Positions 1 through 9,200 of a stretch of 16,640 bases of DNA are shown in pieces. Source of the DNA: Hyphochytrium catenoides (lineage: Eukaryota; Sar; Hyphochytriomycetes; Hyphochytriales; Hyphochytriaceae); NCBI GenBank assembly GCA_900088475.1, contig FLMG01004750.1, positions 19,996-36,635 of the forward strand, read 5' to 3'. The notes beneath the pieces were generated by a model, which worked only from the letters and a program-made list of their open reading frames with translations, was not told the DNA's origin and did not search any database. A program made the position numbers and the translations under genes. Every line of letters begins with the position of its first letter. The stretch's first letter is position 1.

Positions 1-2021
1 CAGGTGGCAAAGCTTAAAAGGTATGAGGAAGAGGCGTTTGACTTAAAGCGGGTACGTGCCAAAGTCTCACACGAGAGAGAAAGATGCGGAGGGCAAAGGA
101 ATGAACGCGGGTGTCGTTGAAGTGAGAGACTTCAAGCAGGAGTACTAGGAACTCTCACCCTGAGTGTCCTACTCTCTCCATATGGCGGTTCGATGGGGAT
201 GGGGAAAGACAGAGTTATCGAGAAGTAACGTCCAACGAGGAAGGAATATAGGCAACACAGAGAGGCAACTTAGGGGACGAGAGAGTGAGGGAGATCAACT
301 TTATAGAGCAATCGAGAAGAGAAAGAGAGAGAAAGAAAGTAAGAAGAGATGTAGCACGAGAGGAGAAGAGACAGAGAAGAGCTCAAGAAAGCGAGAGAGA
401 GCAACAGGTTAAGGTCCGAATGCAGAAAAAAGGTAGTCATACTCTTTACTCTGTAGGAAGTCTTTTCACTGCGAGAGCAGTTAGAGACCCTTCAGTCATA
501 TTCTGGACCCAGCCTACCTCTTCCTTCTGAGGCTGAGCCAGGGCCATTACACTCCTTGATGAAGGAGCTTCTGGACTTAGGGGAGAAGCTGAAGACAAAA
601 GAAGAAGAGCTGGCCCTCCAGGCGGTAAGGATTATGCTCTGGTGATGTCCAGGCAGCTTCCCTTCTTGCCCTCAATGGCGGCATCATGAGCTGCCCTCTT
701 TGTCTCCCCCCATTTCCCTCAACGTGCCTCTCCGTCGTTCTTCTCATCTCATGCTACTTGTCTTGACTCTCGCTCTCAGTATCGGTCCGGCGAGGGAGCC
801 TAACTCTACACTCGTATACGTCTCCAGTTCTGTACTCTCTTTAGGGGCGCCACGTTCTTCACGGTGTCGACTCAAGTCCTTTCTTGATTGATTTCTTTGC
901 AAAGTCTTCTGCCCTGCAGCAAAATTGACTCACTTTTGGTTGTCCACTCAATTGAACGTCCCTGCCCTGATCCCGTAACCTTTTGCCTTTAGAGGGAGAC
1001 AGAAAGAGCCAGACTTGATGCTTTGCAGCTTGAGGAAGAGAATGGCAAGCTCAAGGATATGAAGGAGGAGCTCTTCAAGAAGAGACAGGAGACCAAACTC
1101 TCACTTCTTAGGGTAACCAGAGAGAAAGAGATCCTGCTCTGTGAGCTCAAGCAGTTCAATGCCTACAGGCAAGTGACAAAGCTTTCAAAGAGAGATTGTC
1201 GGTGGACTCGGTTATGGTCTGGGAAACGCGCAGGCGGGATCATCGGCAGGACCGCTCGATCGACGCAATATTGGAGGCTAATCATGTCTCTCCTACCTTT
1301 GCCTTGCCGGCAGTATTCTAAGCAGCATAGACCCCAGTCATGACTACAAGGCTGCATCGACGGCACCCACATCTAAAAGCTTGCCACGAGATCTGGACCT
1401 GAAGAGGTACGACTTGACTCTCTTTTGGCCATCTTTCGCCTTGCTTCTTGTCCCTTCTGTCGCAGTGGGAAGAGGGTCCACCTCGGCTCTACTCCCTTGC
1501 TCCGAACGTCTACCGAGCTCTGTCTGTCTTGTCTTCCACTTGGCCCCTAAGTCATGCTGATCAACGCTTCTTCGCTCTGACTCAGTTTGTTCCACGGAAA
1601 ACGTTCCATCCTCTGGGCTTCATCCTTCATTCCTCTGTCCTTGCTTATTCTGCAAATCTAATTATCGGCTCCCATTGCTTTCTGAGATTAGTCCTATCTT
1701 CGCATCTAACTCTTGCTTTCCTTGACGTAGTCTTTCCCAGGCTGAGCTGATACAATACATTGAGCGTCTCAAGGCATCTTTCGCATCCCTCTGTGAGGAC
1801 TACACGGCAGCGGAGCTCAAGGTGAAGCGACAGCAGAAGATAATAAGGTATGTCACACCTTGTTTTGTCGCCATCTCTTCTCTCACTACCAAGCTTGTGA
1901 CCTCTGTACCTCATGCTTAATATTGTCCCTACGAACTGCATGCTCTTTCAGTACGCTTGAAGAACAGCTACAGGCAGGAGAAGGGATGGCCCACCGCTCG
2001 GTTGCAAGGCGGAGAGACTAG
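1..2021 (+). CDS. Coiled-coil protein, 3' part, 5' end outside window
   Basis: Seven exons can be joined in one frame: 1-51, 252-407 (or from 261), 457-624, 993-1168, 1314-1406, 1731-1847 and 1952-2021, ending in TAG. They give about 276 residues. The product is dominated by Glu, Lys, Arg, Gln and Leu, with heptad-like stretches such as LREQLETLQ, LQLEEENGKLKDMKEELFKK and LIQYIERLKASFASLCEDY, so a long, partly broken coiled coil is expected. A very Arg/Glu-rich segment is encoded by the purine-rich exon around 261-407. No enzymatic motif, signal peptide or membrane segment is visible, and I do not recognise the family. A structural or cytoskeletal/centrosomal scaffold role would be a guess. 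Intron phases match at every junction. The intron 1169-1313 appears to be GC-AG. The exon 2 start is uncertain because two AG acceptors nine bases apart keep the frame. Confidence 0.72.
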
Positions 2022-2138
2022 GACCGAACCTTGCCAGGTCGACCAACGTATTAAACTCTTGAGATGCGGCAACCAGCTGGCTGAGGGATGATATAGTCAA
2101 CAGCGAGGGCTAAGAGGCGACAGCGGCAATTTTTAAAA

Positions 2139-2235
2139 GCTTGGGACCGCATCCCAAGCGACCTTGGCATTTATTTCCTTCGGATGGGCGGTTCAAGGTT
2201 AATAAATAAATCTTATCTATGGCAATATAAATAAA
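2139..2235 (+). terminator. Structured 3' end and poly(A) signals of the coiled-coil gene
   Basis: About 118 bases after the stop codon there is a perfect 7-bp stem (GCTTGGG 2139-2145, CCCAAGC 2153-2159) with a 7-base loop. A looser inverted pair follows (ACCTTG 2161-2166 with CAAGGT 2194-2199). Overlapping AATAAA hexamers lie at 2201-2210, with another at 2230-2235. Together these fit a 3' UTR and cleavage/polyadenylation region for the plus-strand gene. The stems could also be chance. Confidence 0.45.
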
Positions 2236-2297
2236 CAAATGGCAGTATGGAGAAAGCCAAGTAATGTAGACAAACCGACGGTGAGACCACGCCGATA

Positions 2298-3176
2298 ATG
2301 GAGTCGAAAGAGACAGACGACGATCTCTACTGCTCAGTGGTAAGTCGTTGAGGGTGAGAAGACGTCCGAGGTCTCCCTTTTCCGCGCCGGACTACGCTGC
2401 TTTTCTAGACAATTATACCTTCCCTCAGCGAGACAGACTTAGCCACGCCATCGAAAGGGATTGAGCAGGCACTTGAGCGCGAGAGGAAAGAGGAGCTTTT
2501 TTGGGACAAGGGGCGTCTTTCCAATTGACGTGGCGAGGGAGTGGACGACGAAGCCATCTCTTCTTTGTCTTCTCCAGGACTCTCCGGCCCCAAAGAGTCT
2601 TCCCGGGCTCTTTTGCTCTTCCTTGTGGAAGGGCTGCAGGACGTTTCTGCCGGGCCCCGGTTGGTTTCGACAACTGGTCTTGTTCCGTCTTCAACCCTCT
2701 CTCTGGCTGCACTCGAATGCCTCTTTCTGTATAAGGTTTGGGCAAGCAACGCCGCTTTAAGAACACCTTCCATCAAGAGCTTTCCAGCTTCAGCTTCAGC
2801 GACCCCGAACTTGGTGCTGAGGATTTCGGAGCATAGCTCTCCTGCCCTACTGCTGCGCAATTCGGCCACGACAAATTTCACTATCTGCCAGGAGGGAAGT
2901 GAAAGAGCAGGGATTAATATAAAGGACGAAGAGGAGGCTATCCTCAGACCAGACGTGGGACTAAAAAAGACAAGGGCTTTTGCTAGCACTACGACGGGGA
3001 AACGAAGATTGAAAAGCATAACTGAAGACCCAAACCTCAGGGAGATAATCACTCAGGACCGAGCGACTAAGCTGCGCAAGACCGGTCCTTTGAACCCCTT
3101 ACCTTCTTTCTCTCGTCTAGTAGTTCGCTTAGAAGTCGCTTTGCTCTGCCATAGCCGATCTTCTTCTCCTTTCTAA
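2298..3176 (+). CDS. Alternative plus-strand gene model, unknown protein
   Basis: ATG at 2298 opens a 42-base exon (2298-2339) ending at a consensus donor, GTG|GTAAGT. Exon 2 starts at 2409 after the pyrimidine-rich acceptor CTGCTTTTCTAG and runs to 2514 (weak donor GTCTTT). Exon 3 begins at 2578 after TTGTCTTCTCCAG. The frame then stays open to TAA at 3174-3176, either continuously or with removal of 2736-2891, which also preserves phase. The fully spliced product would be about 196 residues: an acidic N-terminus (MESKETDDD), a Glu/Lys/Arg helix (IEQALERERKEELFWDKG), a Leu-rich segment and a basic C-terminal part with KKTRAF and KLRKTG. I recognise no family. It overlaps the last exon of the minus-strand zinc-finger model, so both models may not be correct as drawn. 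If translation stopped at the unspliced TGA at 2526, only 53 residues would be made. Confidence 0.35.
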
Positions 3177-4287
3177 CAGCCAAGACAATCTTGTCCTCGG
3201 TCACGTTGTTCTCAAGCTGGTCCTTGAAAAACAACAAGATCTACAGAAGCAATGCCTTCGTTAACTTTGTTCAATGGCCGTGTCATATTATCTGTGGCCT
3301 TTTCCTTATCCTCATGCCGGCCCGCGTCCCGTACCACAGCACTTCTTGTCTTACTCTCGATCCCTCATAAGCTTGTCACGGCCGTTCATCGACTTCTCCA
3401 CTCCTTCGTGTTTCTTATTGCCTACTCCGTCTTCTACTTCTAAGAATTATGAAGCGTCCCTGACGCTTACCTCTTCATCTGTAACAGCCACGGTCCTCGC
3501 TCCACCCTTAGAAGTTTTAGAGAAATGGTCTTGATAGTGCTGCTTGCAAAACCGCCGTTTGAAGACTTTTCGATGGCACTTTGACTTGCGACATGGCCTA
3601 TGGGAGGCGCAGTAGCCATCAAAGCTTCGAATGGTCACCTCGCAACCCTCATCGCGGCACTTCTGCTCCAGGGCATGCTGTCAAGAGCCAACAGTGTGAA
3701 GCAGAATGAGCATAATGTGGCAAGGACAGAGAAAAGTGGAGATAGAGAAAGAGAGCGAGGTACGAAAGAGAGAGCACGAGCGATATAGGTTACGGAAGCA
3801 AGTCAACAGAGACCCAAAAGTCTCCTTATAACTATCCATGGGGTTCTGATCTCTTTCTCTTCAAAGAGAGCTCTCACGTGATCCTTACCGTTCCACACCG
3901 CCCTCCCTTGCGAGAGGCCCAGCTCTTGCACTGAGGTACGGTGCACCGCCTCCTCCTCTCCTTCTTCGTCTTATCTACCAGCTCATCGGCCTCTGAAAGC
4001 GGTTGAGATTCTGCGGCATCGCTCTCATCACTTTCCTGCGCCACATTTCCGTTCTCCCATTCAGATCCTGACTCACTTTCGTTCTGACCTGAATTGCTTG
4101 ATTCTTCTGCCAAGACATCAATGCGAGCGAAGGCCTGTAGTTTGTTGGTCCTATGTTGGCCAGGTGCGAAGCTAGCTGGTCTTTTCCGCTTTCGAGAAAT
4201 CTTTGTGATCCCATTAGGAGAGTCTCCGGCTCCTATCCACTGCCGAGACGGTGTTTGCCGTCGGCTGGCGGTGCGGGAAAGGCTCAT
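2405..4287 (-). CDS. Triple Cx4Cx9-10CxxH zinc-finger protein, probable nuclear regulator
   Basis: Exons on the minus strand: 4287-3889, 3677-3471, 3240-3103 and 2884-2405, all joined in phase 0, giving 407 residues. ATG at 4287 has an in-frame TAA six bases upstream. Residues 1-110 are low-complexity, with basic nuclear-localisation-like runs (RKRKRP, KKERRRR) and a Ser/Glu/Asp-rich acidic stretch. Three zinc modules follow: C115, C120, C131, H134; C140, C145, C156, H159; C162, C167, C177, H180. The spacing resembles zinc-binding modules related to the WRKY-GCM1 superfamily, so DNA or protein binding in the nucleus is likely. Exon 3 is a charged helical segment (KEKKIGYGRAKRLLSELLDERK). Exon 4 starts with amphipathic helices and ends in a Ser/Arg-rich tail. 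Exons 1-2 are secure. If the last donor (AAG|GTAAGG at 3102) is not used, translation ends at TAG 3067 and the protein is about 259 residues. Exon 4 competes with the plus-strand model at 2298-3176. Confidence 0.7.
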
Positions 4288-5074
4288 TCTTTAGCCTCTC
4301 CATCCATTGACCACAGTTTCCAACGCCTCCGCTACTCATCCGAGCTCTAGGGAGAAGACATCTGCTAAGTGCCTGCCAAATACAGGTTCAATCACTTAGG
4401 CAGATATAGCGTCTGAAAGCTTCAGCTTAGATGCTAGCTTTGGAGAGGAGGGAATAGTGGGAGCTTGTTTTGAATACTCTGGCGCTCGTACTCTTCAATC
4501 GAGACCCAACACGAAGTATGCCCCAATGATCAACCTCGAAGAGTGCTTCCTTCTAAGCCACCGCTATAAAGGTTCAGCCTCTTGCCCATCAAAGCCGCTT
4601 TAGGTCTCTAAACATGTCCACAGAGTCTCTGTTCGTACGACAAACATGGCCCACGAGAGGTCATCGTCTAATTTTCATCTGCTTCCTGAAGTCGCGATAA
4701 ATCTCTAGAAATGGGGTAAAACTTTCTCACACCAAAAGGTAGAATGGGTGGGAGGAATTCTGATCAGACGATTGGGTGAGCGACTTCGGCCTCAAAATAG
4801 AGTCTTTAAACGTCAGAATCACCTTCCACACATACCTTATGTCCGGAGGGGTGGGTGGGTGCTACCAGGTTCTTAATAACGGCCAGCTGCTGGGGGAGGT
4901 CTGAATGAATGGGCCGCAGTTCTCCGTTTTCAATTCCCAGTTTCCCGCGAATTTTCCAGATTGAGAAATCTGTGCTGCAGATTTTCCGTCTGGCGTCTGC
5001 AAAAGCCTTCAGCGCCTGGCTGGGTAGCACCTGTACAAGCTACTGTTTAGTTCTTCGTCTCCTCGATCTATAGG
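4288..5074. other. Unresolved region with two exon-like blocks on opposite strands
   Basis: No complete gene can be assembled here. On the plus strand a stop-free block runs from about 4396 (after the acceptor-like TTCAATCACTTAG) to TAG 4602-4604. It includes residues such as LDASFGEEGIVGACFEYSG and internal MINLEECFLL, but has no upstream ATG in frame. On the minus strand 5030-4836 is a 195-base phase-0/phase-0 block between CAG and a consensus donor AAG|GTATGT. It encodes KAFADARRKICSTDFSIWK and PQQLAVIKNLVAP, again without ATG. TTTCCCGC at 4941-4948 matches the E2F core on paper. The region probably holds the promoter of the zinc-finger gene (minus) and of the basic-protein gene at 5075 (plus). 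Confidence 0.3.
4361..4404. repeat. Inverted repeat with nested hairpin
   Basis: TCTGCTAAGTG (4361-4371) pairs with CACTTAGGCAGA (4393-4404), leaving one bulged base. Inside it CCTG and CAGG can form a second short stem around CCAAATA. The element lies about 75-117 bases upstream of the zinc-finger gene ATG, so it would fall in that gene's 5' UTR or promoter if transcribed on the minus strand. Confidence 0.5.
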
Positions 5075-6213
5075 ATGAAAGTGAAGAAGAAAGGAAAGGC
5101 TGCAGGAGCCTCTGCGCAAAAGGGTAGGTGTTCCCCGTTGTAGCTTTAGGCGTGCTATGGTGTGCTCATGAGGCCCTCAGGTGCGAAAAAACTAGTGAAG
5201 AAGGGAAAGACTACCATCAAGAAGCCCGCAGTGCACGAGTTGACACAGCGGCGACGAGCAAAGCTTGGAGACGGTAAGATAAACCATCTCAGCTAGCATA
5301 ATGATTGACCTCACCACCGTCCCCTTCAACCACAAGCTCTAAAGGGTAAGAGGCAGGTCCATCTACTAAGCACTTCCAAGCGGCCGGCTGCAACTCCTAA
5401 GGGCCTAGGAAACCCTAAGCCTAAGCCTTCCGTGCCAAGTTACGAAGCGCAGGGCAGAACTCAGCCAGGAGGGCCGCCGTAAGTGTGAAGACGAGACACC
5501 CCTCTCCTCCTCCTACAGAAGAGTTCTGTGACTGAGGCTCTATCTTTCTCCTCTCCATTCAGGCGATCGCAGGCCTCAACCTTCACTCTTGCAGCCCCAT
5601 CCTTCACGCTGTAAGTCGTCCTATCTATCGGCACGTACTGTCTGCTTATGCCTAACCACGGCATCTTCCCCATCCCTTTTCTTTCGCTCTTACTCCACAC
5701 TGAAGTCCTACGACCCAGCAACCTGTTTCCGAGAGTTCTGACTCCCGGCATGATAGCCTCAGAAAGTTCATGTCTCCCCTTCTTGAGCAGGTATGCAATC
5801 CCGTTCTAACGAGCTTGGTAAATAGAGGCAACAGATAAGAAGTAGTAAAAGATGTAGGCTGAGATGGGATAGTGTGGGATCACCTGGAGAGAGAGCAGCT
5901 CACTGGCAGTTAATCATAGAGATAGAGTGGCACCAACCGCAATGCTGATAGATATAGGAAAGAAAGGTCCACTAAGAGTCGCTTTGCCCTTCTCCAGCCA
6001 GTAGAGGCACAGCGCAAGCAGGAAGACCGCCAAAAGGCGCGAAAGGGTCCAGCGAAGTCTACACTTCCATCCGGAAACAAATTCCAGATACTAATGGAAG
6101 AGAACTCAGACGATGACGATGAAGGGATGCGGCCTTCTTCGTCCCAGCCTTTCTTACTCCAGCCCCCGAGATTTACTTTCCAGGGACCGGAAGTGGACGC
6201 AGGAGATCTGTAG
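5075..6213 (+). CDS. Basic low-complexity protein, unknown function
   Basis: Six exons: 5075-5123, 5181-5273, 5337-5478, 5563-5610, 5706-5790 and 5998-6213, with phases 1,1,2,2,0 and stop TAG at 6211. The model gives 210 residues. The first ~75 residues are very Lys/Arg-rich (MKVKKKGKAAGASAQKG, RRRAKLGD). A Pro/Ser/Thr-rich middle follows, then a helix-like SLRKFMSPLLEQPVEAQRKQE. Near the C-terminus a GNKFQILMEE segment (165-174) runs straight into an acidic NSDDDDE patch. There are no cysteines or membrane segments. The composition suggests a nuclear or nucleolar, nucleic-acid-associated protein, but I do not recognise the family and the role is open. The exon 5 acceptor (CACTGAAG|T) is chosen because it alone keeps the frame leading to HDSLRKF. 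A pyrimidine tract and TATAG lie immediately before the ATG, so an upstream exon spliced at 5074 cannot be excluded. The gene ends 45 bases from the stop of the convergent AAA+ gene. Confidence 0.7.
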
Positions 6214-6258
6214 CAAGCAGGGAATAGAAGACAAGCGGATCTATTGGGGGCTCTTTCA

Positions 6259-9200
6259 CTAAGTTCTTCTTCGGCAAATGAGCTCCATAGCCTGAAGTAG
6301 GTGTGACAGCTTCACTTCTGCAGCCTGAGAACTTTCCCTCATGGCGCATAGTGCGGCTTCCCGGCAGATACCCTGCAGATCTGCACCAGACGCGCCGGAC
6401 CTGGGACGTTGAAGTTAGAATATCAAGCAGCGCATGGTGTAGAAAAAGCATATGAAACGTAAGGATGAGGATAGCTGTTGTGGGAACAGCACTCATGAAG
6501 TGTAAGGGCCCTCTAAGAAACGGGAGACCCAGAGCTGGAGCAAGACTGCGGTAGGAGTCAAGTTCTACCCTAACACACGGCAGGGCATTGCTATTAGCGC
6601 AGTACGCAGTAACAGACAGAACTGAGAGAATGCACAACAAGCAAACCAGGAGGGGCTGACGCACAGTAGCTCGTTCTGGGCTAAGAGGCCTATATCCACT
6701 TCATCCGCGACGGGCATCCTTTGAAGGTAAAGCCGGAGAATGTCCTAGAGGATCCAGGTCGAGGACGAGGAAATAGAGGAAGTTAGTATTGAAAGGACTA
6801 AGGTAGGATAAAGAGATGAGGTTGATAGCGGAAACCAACGATGGGTGCAGTTGAACGGCAGGTAGACGTAAGTTAATACCTCTCTGTCACCAGCGTCGGG
6901 AAGAGAGACTTCCAGTGCTTGGTCGATCCGGCCCGGTCGGAGGAGCGCCTGCATAGCATAGAAAAACGTGAGCGATAGAGTGAGGAAGAAATAATGAAGA
7001 TGGTATCCCAACAGCAGTAGGCGTTCCTCATGAAGTAGTGGCAGGCGCTTACCGAATCTATGGCTTCCATGCGGTTGGTGGCACAAAGGACGAGAAGACC
7101 AGCGTTGTTTCTGCATCCAATTGATAGAAAGAGAAGAACAATACGAAGGGCGAGAATAGAGCAGAGCAGGGCAGAGAACAGGGAGCTTGGTTATGGAGCT
7201 TGTAGCGGTAAAGTGACTGGCCAGGACACGGGCAAAAGTTCTTACTGTTCAACTCCATCCATCTCATTGAGGAGAGTGGACAGCACACGAGCCTGCACGC
7301 TGTTCTCAGCTCCTGAAGGTAGAGATCGGAGACGATAGCGTGATTTAGCCATCATGTATGTCGGTGTAACGACAAGAACCGGAGACTTACCATCACCACT
7401 GCTTCTGTTGGCCGCAATGGCGTCGAGCTAGTGTATGGAGCACATATAGAGAGAGGGAGGGAGTCCATCAGAGGCACGAAGGCTCAGAGACACAAAGAAG
7501 GAGCAATAACAGGCCATTTCAAATCTTGTATCGTTACCTCATCAAAGAAGAGAATGCTGGGCGTAGCGGAACGGGCACGGGCTGTGCGGAGAGAAATGGA
7601 GGGTGGGCTTCTTCATTAGAGGTCACCGTTACTTTTTGATAAACCCATCTGTGGGCCTTACCAAACAACTGCCTAATCTTCTGTTCGCTATCCCCTAGAT
7701 ACTTAGAGAAGATGTCTGAAGCCTATGAGAAACAGAGAGAAAGAGAGAGTTACCTAGCTACCCAGGACAATGAAGAGAAAATGACCGGACGTAGTGAAGA
7801 GGAATGAGACGTGGAGAGAGAGACAAGGCATGCAGCACAAACATATGTGCCCTAAAGCTAAGAGATGCAGGAAAGGCCGAGAACATACAACTGCCAGCTA
7901 GCAGCTTGGTAAGGTGCAGTCAAGCTATGACGGAGAAAGAGAAGGAGGAGGCTACCTTGGCCTGTACGAGGTTGCAATTGAACTCTGCGGCAATTACCCT
8001 GGCAAGAACACTCTTCCCGCAGCCCGAGGGACCGTAGAGCAATAGGCCCGAGATTGGCTTCACATTTAGGCGCTAAGGGCATCACAATGGAGGAGAAAAT
8101 CCGTATCATCAGTGGGTCATCTCGAGAGAGGAGGACCAACACTTTTAGCAAGACTCCCAGGGAGAGCAGAGAGAGAGAGAGCACGTTAAACCGACAAAAG
8201 CACTGGAGCCAGCCTGTGTCTGAGGTTAGAGAGTCAAAGAGCTCTGACCTTCATGTCTTCTCTATGGCTCCATTGCCACTGGATTAGCTTCCTGATCCTT
8301 TCCGTCGTCCCTGTATAGCCGGCAAACTCTATCGAGGTAGCGGCGACTTTGGGGGTCAACACATCTAAGTCACGCAGTTGAGAGGGCTGCACCCGACGGA
8401 GGGCCTATAGGTGCAGAACAGAAAGCGTGTGAATCATCTGGTTTGGCTATCGTCCATAATTTTGGCGTCTCTCCGCAAGCATCGTTGTGCTACTAGCAGT
8501 GACTCGGTCACCTATGGTGGTACCCCTTCATGTCGTCACTTCGCACTCTTTTCCCAATTGGCTGACCTCTTGGAAGCTTTCCCATATCATATGTCTTCTA
8601 CTTTTCTCTTGGCTTATCCCTATTCCCTCCTCTTCATTCCGCCATGCTAAGGTGGCCGCCAGCCTGCAGAGCCTTAGAAGGTCTTTTGTCACATAGCCCG
8701 CAGTGCTGACGGCTAGCTCCTGTGCCAACGACTTGGACTGCGAAAGCTCACACTCTAACTTCAGGTCCTACGCCAAGCATACGTAAGAGCGACGAAACTA
8801 TAGCACCCAGACCGCTGAGGACAATGCCAAACGCTAAAACTCGCAACAGAGAGAGATCCAGGAAGGTGGGAGGGGCCAAAGTCATAGAAGGGGCAACCGC
8901 ACTGTAAGAAGAGAAAAAACACTGTCACAGACGAATCAGCAGAGCGAAGAGGGAGGGGCTCTACCTTAAGGAAATGAGAGAGAAGTACTTCTCTATTCTC
9001 TTGCGTTTGAATTGGCAGTTCAATAGTCTTCTCGAAACCCCCACTCCTCTTCATAGTTAGAGGAACATCTCCCACATCTCGGACGCTGGCCAAGAGAGCA
9101 AGAGGAAGGTTCTTATCCTTCACGTTCTCCATCCATCGCAGCAGCGCTGAAGCGTCCGGCGTCATAACGGCTTTGAAGTGTCAGGAAGTGAGAAGGGCAG

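Noticed and set aside
261-407. GA-rich stretch as a simple repeat
   Set aside because: It is irregular and fits as an Arg/Glu-rich coding exon with correct phase on both sides.
4381-4400. GGTTCAATC resembling a tRNA T-loop
   Set aside because: No acceptor, D or anticodon stem can be drawn around it; the bases belong to the inverted repeat at 4361-4404.
4941-4948. TTTCCCGC as an E2F binding site
   Set aside because: A single 8-base match is expected by chance and nothing links the flanking genes to the cell cycle.
6173-6664. 163-codon minus-strand open frame
   Set aside because: It reads through intron 19 and the wrong frame of the last ATPase exon. The spliced frame there gives the clear SGADLQGICREAAL motif.
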